Both the position numbers and the translations under genes were made by a program. The notes under the pieces were generated by a model. The model did not search any database. It was not told the origin of the DNA and was given only the letters and a program-made list of their open reading frames with translations. This document shows, in pieces, positions 1 through 6,314 of a stretch of 10,889 nucleotides of DNA. The stretch's first letter is position 1; the number at the start of each line of letters is the position of its first letter. The stretch is from REEB481 sp041170785 (GTDB lineage: Bacteria; Bacteroidota; Bacteroidia; NS11-12g; UBA955). The stretch is taken from positions 1 to 10,889 of the forward strand of contig JBEDND010000039.1 of NCBI GenBank assembly GCA_041170785.1, given 5' to 3'.

Positions 1-2024
1 ATCCCGGAGGGAACTTCGACATCAGCCGGGTCATCCAGTCGCTGCCGGGTGTGGGCGGTACGGCGGGCAGTGTGGGCGGCTACCGCAACGACATCATCAT
101 CAGAGGTGGCGCACCAAATGAGAATGTTTTTTATCTGGATGGCATAGAGGTGCCAGTGATCAACCACTTCGCAACACAAGGCAGCGCAGGAGGCCCCAGT
201 GGTATTCTGAATGTGAGCTTTATTGAAGACGTAAAACTAAGCAGTTCTGCTTTTGATGCGCGTTTTGACAATGCCCTGAGCAGTGTGCTTGATTTCCGCC
301 AGAAAAAAGGAAATACCAACAGGCTCCAGGGGAATACACGGCTCAGCGCAACAGAACTGGCCACCACCCTGGAAGGTCCCTTGGGCAGTTCTAAGAACAC
401 CACCTTCCTGGCCAGCGTGCGACGCAGCTATCTGCAATTCCTGTTTCAGGCCATTGACCTGCCCATACGCCCGAATTACTGGGATTTTCAATATAAAGTG
501 ACGCACCGCTTTTCGCCCAAAATGACGCTTACGGTATTGGGTATTGGCGCCATCGACGAATTTAGTTTTGCAGCACCCGCCGAATCTTCTCCCGAGAAGG
601 TGTATGTGCTGAACAGCAATCCGCTCATCAATCAATGGAATTATACACAAGGTGCTGTGTTGCGCCGTTCGGTGAAAAACGGATACTGGAACCTGGCACT
701 GAGCAGAAATATGCTCGACAACAAACTGGAGCGCTGGGAAGACAACCTCAACAAATCGGAAGCCAACCGTTCCCTCAGGCTTGAAAGCCAAGAAGCGGAA
801 AATAAGTTGCGCTTCGACATGAATAAGACCATAGGCCTGTGGAAATTCAGCTATGGCGGCGTGTTGCAGCTGGTGCGTTTCAGCAACAGCGGCTTCGCCC
901 GCATCCGTGCTGGAATCCGAGACACCGCAGGTAATTTGGTGCAGCCCGAAATCAGGGTGCCGCTGAACAGTGCGGTAAGGTTTTACAGAACCGGGGCCTT
1001 TGTGCAGGCCGGTCGCCGTTTCTTTTCCCGCAGGCTGGGCGTGAATTTGGGCCTGCGTGCCGATGGAAACACCTTCACCGAAGGTGGGATGAAACTCTGG
1101 AATCAACTGAGTCCGCGTTTGGGCGCAAGCCTGGTACTGGCGCCAAGGCTCAACCTGAATGCAAGCATCGGTCGCTACTATAAAATCCCCCCCTATACCG
1201 TTCTTGGCTTTGCCAACGGTGCAGGAACTTATCTGAACAAAGATGCCCGATACATCCGCAGCGACCACTACGTGGCGGGTCTCGAATACCTTCCTTCAGA
1301 AAACCGTCGGTTTACCCTCGAAGTATTCAACAAACAATACAATAATGTTCCGGTAAGCATCCGCGATGGCATCAGCCTGAGTAATAAGGGAGGAGACTTT
1401 AACGTGCTTGGCAATGAAGACATCATCAGCAATGGAAAAGGCCGTGCCTGGGGTGTGGAATTCTTTGCACAGCAAAAACTCACCAAGCGCTTTTTCGGGA
1501 TCCTGAGTTATACGTGGTTCCGCAGTGAGTATTCCGGAGCTGATGGCAAATTCATTTCCAGCGCATGGGACAGCCGGCACCTGCTCAGCATCACCTGGGG
1601 TTATAAGTTCAAGCGCAACTGGGAGCTTGGTCTGAAGTTCCGCTATCAGGGTGGTGCGCCTTACACGCCTTTTGACCTGCAAGCCAGCCGTTTAAATTAC
1701 CTGAGTGTGGGAGAAGGCATCCTTGATTTCACCCAGTTGAATCAGCAACGACTCAATGCATTTCATGCCAGCGATGTGCGCATCGACAAGAAGTGGAACT
1801 TCAAGGGAACCACCTTTGACCTCTTTTTAGACGTGAGTAACTGGTACATCGCACCAAATCCGGCGTATCCTCAGTACACCTTTCAGCGCACTGCAGACAA
1901 CAGCGGCTTTGCCACCAATAACGGCAAGCCTGTAGCGGCAGATGGTTCCAATGCCATTCCTGTGATTCTGCAGAATAATGACGCGGTAGTATTGCCCACA
2001 TTTGGATTTATCCTTGAATTCTGA
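1..2024 (+). CDS. TonB-dependent receptor, 3' part (plug end and beta-barrel)
   Basis: Outer-membrane active transporter for a large nutrient, energised by TonB; the substrate cannot be read from sequence. The frame is open from base 3 with no start in the window (the GTG at 51 lies inside the plug), so the N-terminus, including any carboxypeptidase-like regulatory domain and TonB box, lies upstream. About 673 codons are visible. The first ~55 residues are typical plug sequence: a run like VIQSLPGV, then IIIRGGAPNENVFYLDGIEVP, the classic 'R-G-x-N-x-x-Y-L-D-G' plug signature. The rest alternates aromatic/polar strands as in a 22-strand barrel, and the protein ends in FGFILEF, with the terminal Phe expected for outer-membrane barrel insertion by BAM. 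No SusD-like partner follows it; the next gene is guaB with its own promoter. This argues against a standard SusC/SusD polysaccharide locus, at least downstream. Family confident, substrate unknown. Confidence 0.9.
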   Translation, partial: PGGNFDISRVIQSLPGVGGTAGSVGGYRNDIIIRGGAPNENVFYLDGIEVPVINHFATQGSAGGPSGILNVSFIEDVKLSSSAFDARFDNALSSVLDFRQKKGNTNRLQGNTRLSATELATTLEGPLGSSKNTTFLASVRRSYLQFLFQAIDLPIRPNYWDFQYKVTHRFSPKMTLTVLGIGAIDEFSFAAPAESSPEKVYVLNSNPLINQWNYTQGAVLRRSVKNGYWNLALSRNMLDNKLERWEDNLNKSEANRSLRLESQEAENKLRFDMNKTIGLWKFSYGGVLQLVRFSNSGFARIRAGIRDTAGNLVQPEIRVPLNSAVRFYRTGAFVQAGRRFFSRRLGVNLGLRADGNTFTEGGMKLWNQLSPRLGASLVLAPRLNLNASIGRYYKIPPYTVLGFANGAGTYLNKDARYIRSDHYVAGLEYLPSENRRFTLEVFNKQYNNVPVSIRDGISLSNKGGDFNVLGNEDIISNGKGRAWGVEFFAQQKLTKRFFGILSYTWFRSEYSGADGKFISSAWDSRHLLSITWGYKFKRNWELGLKFRYQGGAPYTPFDLQASRLNYLSVGEGILDFTQLNQQRLNAFHASDVRIDKKWNFKGTTFDLFLDVSNWYIAPNPAYPQYTFQRTADNSGFATNNGKPVAADGSNAIPVILQNNDAVVLPTFGFILEF

Positions 2025-2055
2025 GCGCAGGCGTTCAGTGAAGGGCCAAAAGTCT

Positions 2056-2063
2056 TAACTTTG
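2056..2063 (+). promoter_or_regulatory. guaB promoter, Bacteroidota -7 box TAACTTTG
   Basis: An exact match to the TAnnTTTG -7 element used by the Bacteroidota primary sigma factor. It lies 28 bases before the guaB start, in the short gap after the receptor stop. The -33 region offers only TTC (2034-2036, 19 bases upstream) instead of TTG, so that half is weak. Transcription would be expected to start near 2067-2070, just where the leader hairpin begins. Confidence 0.65.
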
Positions 2064-2067
2064 CACC

Positions 2068-2090
2068 GCAAATAACCGTAAGGTATTTGC
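2068..2090 (+). promoter_or_regulatory. guaB leader hairpin with GUAA tetraloop
   Basis: The bases between the predicted transcription start and the guaB ATG form a nearly perfect inverted repeat. The left arm GCAAATAACC (2068-2077) and right arm GGTATTTGC (2082-2090) give nine pairs with one bulged A (2074 or 2075), closed by GTAA (2078-2081), a GNRA-type loop. It ends one base before the ATG at 2092, so it would occupy nearly the whole leader and the ribosome landing site. No U-tract follows, so it is not an intrinsic terminator. A role in mRNA stability or translation control is inference. Confidence 0.5.
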
Positions 2091-2091
2091 C

Positions 2092-3561
2092 ATGACTTCA
2101 AGCTCTGATAAACTACTTTTCGAAGGATTGACCTTCGATGATGTGCTGGTGGTTCCCAGGTATTCGGAAGTGCTTCCCCGCGAAGCGGTAACCACCACCC
2201 AGCTCACCCGCAAACTCAGCATCAATGTTCCTCTGGTATCTGCGGCCATGGATACTGTTACAGAGAGCCGAATGGCAATTGCCATTGCCCGGGAAGGCGG
2301 CATCGGTATCATACATAAGAACATGAGCATAGCCCGTCAGGCTGAGGAAGTGCATAAGGTGAAGCGCAGCGAAAGCGGAATGATCCAAGACCCGGTAACC
2401 CTGCACGCCGGGGCAACCCTTGGTGATGCGCTGGGCCTGATGCGCGAGCACCGCATTGGCGGAATCCCCATTGTTGATGAACAAGGGAAGCTGGTGGGCA
2501 TCATCACCAACCGCGACCTGCGTTTTGAAAAAGATGTGAGCCGTTTGGTGGCCGATGTCATGACCCGCGACCGCCTGGTTACGGCTCCTGAAAAAACCGA
2601 TTTGAGCCGCGCCAAGGACATCATGCAGGAGTTTAAAATTGAAAAACTGCCCATCGTGGATGCCCATGGCATCCTGAAAGGCCTGATTACATTCAAGGAT
2701 ATTGAGAAGCTGCGCAACTATCCCAAGGCCTGCAAAGACAGCCGCGGCCGGTTGATGGTAGGTGCTGCGGTTGGTGTAACTGGCGACACGCTCGAGCGTG
2801 TAACTGCCCTGGTGCATGCCGGCGTGGATGTAGTTGCCATCGATACCGCCCACGGTCATTCCCGCGGGGTGATGGATGAAGTGACCCGCATCAAGGCTGC
2901 GTTTCCCGAACTGCAAATCATTGCGGGAAATGTGGCCACCGGTGAAGCAGCCCTGGCACTGGTAAAAGCAGGTGCCGACGCAGTAAAGGTGGGCGTGGGT
3001 CCGGGCAGTATTTGCACCACGCGCGTAATTGCCGGTATCGGAATGCCGCAACTCAGCGCCGTGATGCTGGCCGCCAAAGCTTTGGAAGGCACCGGTGTTC
3101 CCGTGATTGCCGACGGCGGAATCCGCTACAGCGGCGATATTGTGAAAGCCCTTGTGGCAGGCGCTTCCACGGTGATGGCCGGAAGCCTTTTTGCCGGAAC
3201 CGAAGAAAGTCCGGGCGAAACCACCTTTTTCGAAGGCAGAAGGGTGAAAAGTTACCGCGGGATGGGGAGCATTGAAGCCATGAAGGAAGGCAGCAAAGAC
3301 CGCTATTTCCAGGATGCGGAAGATGAAATTGCCAAACTTGTTCCCGAAGGAATTGTAGGCAGCGTGGCATATAAAGGAACATTGGCCGAAGTGTTGTATC
3401 AGCTTGTAGGCGGCCTGCGCGCAGGAATGGGCTATTGCGGAGCCACCAATATCGCCGAGTTGCAGACCGCGCATTTCATTCGCATCACCAGCTCTGGAAT
3501 AAGGGAAAGCCATCCACACGACATTGCCATCACACGTGAAGCACCAAATTACAGCCGCTGA
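2092..3561 (+). CDS. guaB: Inosine-5'-monophosphate dehydrogenase
   Basis: Catalyses NAD+-dependent oxidation of IMP to XMP, the committed step of guanine nucleotide synthesis, in the cytosol as a tetramer/octamer. The 489 residues match the usual bacterial length. The N-terminal part of the (beta/alpha)8 barrel begins LTFDDVLVVP (13-22). Two CBS domains occupy about 95-205 (for example IGGIPIVDE and IEKLPIVD), the Bateman module for ATP/GTP control. The barrel resumes with the phosphate-binding and catalytic loop GVGPGSICTTR (catalytic Cys308), then IADGGIRYSGD (Asp341) and the IMP-contacting YRGMGS (388-393); PEGIVG (418-423) lies in the mobile flap region. The start at 2092 fits the promoter and leader and gives the standard N-terminus. 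It appears to be transcribed alone: a promoter lies 28 bases upstream, and the next gene begins 76 bases later and is unrelated. No terminator is visible after it. Together with gmk at 5739 the window holds two steps of the IMP-to-GDP route. Confidence 0.97.
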   Translation: MTSSSDKLLFEGLTFDDVLVVPRYSEVLPREAVTTTQLTRKLSINVPLVSAAMDTVTESRMAIAIAREGGIGIIHKNMSIARQAEEVHKVKRSESGMIQDPVTLHAGATLGDALGLMREHRIGGIPIVDEQGKLVGIITNRDLRFEKDVSRLVADVMTRDRLVTAPEKTDLSRAKDIMQEFKIEKLPIVDAHGILKGLITFKDIEKLRNYPKACKDSRGRLMVGAAVGVTGDTLERVTALVHAGVDVVAIDTAHGHSRGVMDEVTRIKAAFPELQIIAGNVATGEAALALVKAGADAVKVGVGPGSICTTRVIAGIGMPQLSAVMLAAKALEGTGVPVIADGGIRYSGDIVKALVAGASTVMAGSLFAGTEESPGETTFFEGRRVKSYRGMGSIEAMKEGSKDRYFQDAEDEIAKLVPEGIVGSVAYKGTLAEVLYQLVGGLRAGMGYCGATNIAELQTAHFIRITSSGIRESHPHDIAITREAPNYSR

Positions 3562-3599
3562 CCTCAGGCGTTCGGTTGCCCTGATTTATCACATGGCGG

Positions 3600-3630
3600 T
3601 TGCCACAATACGTGCAGCGTCGTAATTTTC
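3600..3630 (+). promoter_or_regulatory. Possible promoter for the LysE/BASS pair
   Basis: TTG (3600-3602) and TAATTTTC (3623-3630) are spaced by 20 bases. This fits the Bacteroidota TTG-N17-23-TAnnTTTG form except for the last base of the -7 box. The start of transcription would fall almost at the ATG at 3638, giving a very short or leaderless transcript. The TTG lies in the second copy of a direct repeat CGGTTGCC (3573-3580 and 3597-3604). Confidence 0.3.
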
Positions 3631-3637
3631 CGCCCGA

Positions 3638-4285
3638 ATGACTTGGGTTCATCCAATTTGGGAGGGTTTGTTGCAAGGGGTGGTGATTAACCTGTTGAGT
3701 TTCGGTCCTTCGTTCTTCTCCCTCATACATACCGGCATCCGTGACGGTAAGCGGCATGGAATGCAGGTTGCCTTGGGTAATTTGTTGAGTGAGGCAACGG
3801 TGGCAATTGTGCTGTTCTTTGGGTTTAAGGATGTATTTCTGCATCCGGTTTTTCAAATCGGCTTCTCTGCATTGGCCGCTGCGGCACTCTTGTGGATGGG
3901 CATCCGGGCCATCGTACATAAATACAATAGTTTCTTGCGATCCATGAACACACCACGCAAGGCAGGAACCAACATCCTTAGAGGTTACCTGCTTACGCTG
4001 GTAAATCCTTTTGTGATCGTTTTGTGGGTTAGCGTGATTGGTGCAGTAAGCCTGCAATACAACGCATCTCAGGAACATGGCCATTCATTCGTGTTGATCA
4101 ATATCCTGAGCATACTTTTAGGTTTGCTGGGGATGGATGTGTTGAAGGTGTATCTTTCCCATCATATTGGCAGAAACCTGAATCATCGCGTTACCTTTCT
4201 GATCAATCGGTATTTTGGCGTCATCCTGACCGGCATCGGATTGTACTTCTGCGCACAATTCTTAAGACTAATTGGGGTGCTGTAA
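3638..4285 (+). CDS. LysE-family amino-acid/metabolite exporter
   Basis: Inner-membrane protein of 215 residues, the usual LysE/RhtB length, with about six hydrophobic segments (roughly 10-32, 44-66, 72-94, 114-138, 150-172, 190-212). It shows the family landmarks: a Pro-containing first helix with SFGPSFFSLIHTGIRDGKRHG (22-41; family form PGP...G.r.G followed by ALG), and LLTLVNPFVIVLW (118-130), matching the conserved N-P-x-x-x-x-x-W helix. Family members export lysine, arginine, threonine, homoserine or related compounds by proton exchange; which substrate applies here is not visible. The N-terminus lacks the common 'PGP' and reads 'FGP'. It ends three bases before the next gene, so the two are probably co-transcribed. 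It is preceded by 76 non-coding bases with only a weak promoter candidate. ATG at 3638 is chosen because the family starts right before the first helix. Confidence 0.82.
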   Translation: MTWVHPIWEGLLQGVVINLLSFGPSFFSLIHTGIRDGKRHGMQVALGNLLSEATVAIVLFFGFKDVFLHPVFQIGFSALAAAALLWMGIRAIVHKYNSFLRSMNTPRKAGTNILRGYLLTLVNPFVIVLWVSVIGAVSLQYNASQEHGHSFVLINILSILLGLLGMDVLKVYLSHHIGRNLNHRVTFLINRYFGVILTGIGLYFCAQFLRLIGVL

Positions 4286-4288
4286 CGG

Positions 4289-5221
4289 ATGATTTTGGTA
4301 GAACTGCTTCATGGGGAACACATCAACAGGCTGCTTAATGTAGTACTGGCGCTCATCATGGGTGGCTTGGGGTTGAGTTTAACCCGTGAAGATTTTAAGA
4401 ACCTGTATGCACGACCGCGAGCGTTGAGCGTGGGACTTGCAGCGCAGCTGCTCCTATTGCCCTTGATTGCTTATGTACTCGTTCAGGCCGGGAACCTCAG
4501 TCCGGGTTTGAAAGTGGGCATCATGATTTTATCGGTTTGTCCCGGAGGCATTACCAGCAACCTCATCAGTTATTTTTTGAAAGGGAATGTGGCGCTGGCC
4601 ATCAGCCTTACCGTTGCCAACGCAGTGCTTACGCTGATTTCCATCCCCGTGCTCGTGAATTTGTTTTTGGTGCACTTCATGCAGGATGGCAAGGTGTTTC
4701 AATTGCCATTCTGGGAAGTGGTGTATGAAATCACCGTGGTTACGGTATTGCCGGCAAGCCTCGGATTCTTGCTGCGCGCGCGCCTGCCCGTTTTTGCAGC
4801 AAAGCTGGAAAAGCCAATGAACCGCAGCAGTACGGTATTGTTGGCTTTGGTTTTTGTGCTGAAAATTTTCAGTAAAGAAGACTCCGGCGGCGCCGGTTTG
4901 ATATGGGATGATGTGGTGCAATTGATGCCTTATGTGATGCTGTTGAACTTCCTCAGCATGTTCGCAGGTTTTTTTGCAGGAACCCTGTTCGGACTTCCTT
5001 TTAAGGATAAAATCACCATTTCTGTGGAAGTGGGACTGCACAATACAGCCTTAGCCCTGCTCATTGCCGGCAATATTTTACAGAATCACGAGATGGAAAA
5101 GCCAGCCCTCGTTTATGCCATCAGTTCCTTTTTCATCACCTTCGCCGTGGCTTGGCTGTTGGGGCGCATCAATAAGGCGATGTTTCAGAGCAAGCGGAAA
5201 ACAGATTCCGGAACCAGATAG
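4289..5221 (+). CDS. Bile acid:sodium symporter family (BASS) transporter
   Basis: Inner-membrane protein of 310 residues with about 9-10 hydrophobic helices, the BASS/SBF length and pattern. Family signatures are present: ALIMGGLGLSLTREDF (21-36), the crossover helix with CPGGITSNLISYFLKGNVALA (84-104), and EVGLHNTALALLIAGN (247-262), the second discontinuous helix. In structurally known members the last motif reads E-x-G-x-Q-N, and the Glu and Gln bind sodium; here His251 replaces the Gln. Bacterial members import organic anions such as bile-acid-like, pantoate or keto-acid compounds with sodium; the cargo is unknown. It starts three bases after the LysE-type gene, so the pair forms one unit. 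Its last 11 codons and stop (from 5186) are read on the other strand as the end of nadD. The C-terminus after the last helix (about 293-310) is a short basic tail, which tolerates such an overlap. Confidence 0.85.
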   Translation: MILVELLHGEHINRLLNVVLALIMGGLGLSLTREDFKNLYARPRALSVGLAAQLLLLPLIAYVLVQAGNLSPGLKVGIMILSVCPGGITSNLISYFLKGNVALAISLTVANAVLTLISIPVLVNLFLVHFMQDGKVFQLPFWEVVYEITVVTVLPASLGFLLRARLPVFAAKLEKPMNRSSTVLLALVFVLKIFSKEDSGGAGLIWDDVVQLMPYVMLLNFLSMFAGFFAGTLFGLPFKDKITISVEVGLHNTALALLIAGNILQNHEMEKPALVYAISSFFITFAVAWLLGRINKAMFQSKRKTDSGTR

Positions 5222-5742
5222 CGCACGCTGCAGCCTTGCTCAAGGCGTTCGCGCACATACGTTGCCGAGATGTCCAGATAGGGCGCATCATACCAGTGCA
5301 GCCTGGCTTCGTTGATTCCTATAACGGTATTTCGGTCGTAGCCAGCCCTTCGGTACACCAATAAATCAAAACCCTGAAGGTATTCTGAGTCTTTCCAGCG
5401 TGGAAGGCTCATCAGACTGTCAGATCCCATGATCAGGCTGAAATGATGTTCCGGATGCAGGTCGCGCAGTGCCCTCAGGGTATCCGCGGTATAACTAGGC
5501 CTCGGCAGTTCAAACTCGAGTGTGCAGAGGTGAAACCCGGGATTTCCGGCCAATGCCGATTCAGCCAGTTTGAGCCGAAACTGTTCATCCCAGAGTTGTT
5601 GCGGCTCCTTAAACGGATTTTGTGGCGAAAGCACAAACCATACCTCGTCCAGCCGGCCTTCTTCAAGCATGAACTGTGCAACAATTAAGTGTCCGTTATG
5701 GATGGGATTGAACGACCCGAAGAATAAGCCTACCTGCTTCAT
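5185..5742 (-). CDS. nadD: Nicotinate-nucleotide adenylyltransferase
   Basis: Joins nicotinate mononucleotide to ATP to form deamido-NAD+, the step shared by de novo and salvage NAD synthesis; cytosolic. The 185 residues fit the nucleotidyltransferase family. Visible motifs are GSFNPIHNGH (9-18), the nucleotidyltransferase (H/T)xGH site; PSYTADTLR (82-90); MGSDSL (105-110), substrate-binding region; and ISATYVRERL (158-167), the variant of the ISxT-x-x-R triphosphate-binding motif. The start ATG overlaps the gmk stop as ATGA (5739-5742), so translation is probably coupled to gmk. Following gmk is the usual Bacteroidota arrangement. The stop lies inside the convergent symporter gene (37-base overlap), with no terminator between them. 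It is probably transcribed from the promoter at 8292-8326 with the two genes before it. Confidence 0.95.
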   Translation of the reverse strand: MKQVGLFFGSFNPIHNGHLIVAQFMLEEGRLDEVWFVLSPQNPFKEPQQLWDEQFRLKLAESALAGNPGFHLCTLEFELPRPSYTADTLRALRDLHPEHHFSLIMGSDSLMSLPRWKDSEYLQGFDLLVYRRAGYDRNTVIGINEARLHWYDAPYLDISATYVRERLEQGCSVRYLVPESVFRLL

Positions 5743-6308
5743 GTTTCCGACAGAAAACCATCAACTAACGCTTCACAACGGTGTAAGGTTTCCTGAAGGT
5801 CGTCATTCACTACGGTTACATCGTATTGGTCTTCAAACTGCAACTCGAAGGTGGCTTTATCCAAGCGTTCGCGCATCTGATGCTCGACTTCGGTACTGCG
5901 TTTTTTCAATCGCTCCATCAGCACATCTAAACTCGGGGGGCGCAGGAATACGGACAGTGCACGGTCGCCGAATTGCTTCTTCAGGTTCACGCCGCCCACC
6001 ACATCTACATCAAACAAAACGGCACGTCCTTCGCTCCAAAGTCTTGCTACTTCGCTGTGCAGGGTTCCGTATAAAATTCCCTGATATACTTCTTCATACT
6101 CCAAAAACTGCCCCTCAGCTATGCGGTTTCGGAAATCAGCTTCTTCAAGGAAGTAATATTCCCTTCCGTCCATTTCTCCTGCCCTGGGTTTGCGTGTGGT
6201 GGCAGAAATGGAAAAACCAAGCATGGAGCCGCGCACTTCCAAAAGGTGTTTCACCACCGTTGTTTTCCCTGAACCGGATGGTGCAGAAAAGATGATTACT
6301 TTGTTCAA
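5739..6308 (-). CDS. gmk: Guanylate kinase, TTG start
   Basis: Phosphorylates GMP to GDP with ATP in the cytosol; essential for GTP, dGTP and signalling nucleotide supply. The 189 residues match the short bacterial form. Motifs are the P-loop SAPSGSGKTT (8-17), the GMP-binding SATTRKPRAGE (35-45) with YYF and EYEEVYQGILYGT (70-82), the FDVDVVGG segment (99-106), and the Arg-rich lid MERLKKRS (131-138). The first codon must be TTG at 6308: reading upstream in frame gives only GAC, GCC and then TAA, which is the stop of the preceding gene, so no ATG or GTG is available, and MNKVIIFSAPSG is the expected N-terminus. Only six bases (6309-6314) separate it from that stop, so it depends on the upstream gene's transcript and perhaps on translational re-initiation. 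It overlaps nadD by four bases. Confidence 0.95.
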   Translation of the reverse strand: MNKVIIFSAPSGSGKTTVVKHLLEVRGSMLGFSISATTRKPRAGEMDGREYYFLEEADFRNRIAEGQFLEYEEVYQGILYGTLHSEVARLWSEGRAVLFDVDVVGGVNLKKQFGDRALSVFLRPPSLDVLMERLKKRSTEVEHQMRERLDKATFELQFEDQYDVTVVNDDLQETLHRCEALVDGFLSET

Positions 6309-6314
6309 GTCGGC

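Noticed and set aside
51..53. GTG at 51 as the start of the receptor
   Set aside because: The plug-domain sequence continues upstream in the same frame to the window edge, so the gene is simply truncated by the window.
237..1268. A 343-codon open frame antisense to the TonB receptor
   Set aside because: Shadow of the receptor reading frame; no recognisable domain, and the receptor sequence on the other strand is clearly real.
2113..3519. A 468-codon open frame antisense to guaB
   Set aside because: It mirrors guaB codons, is rich in His, Gly and Ala as complementary frames usually are, and shows no family signature.
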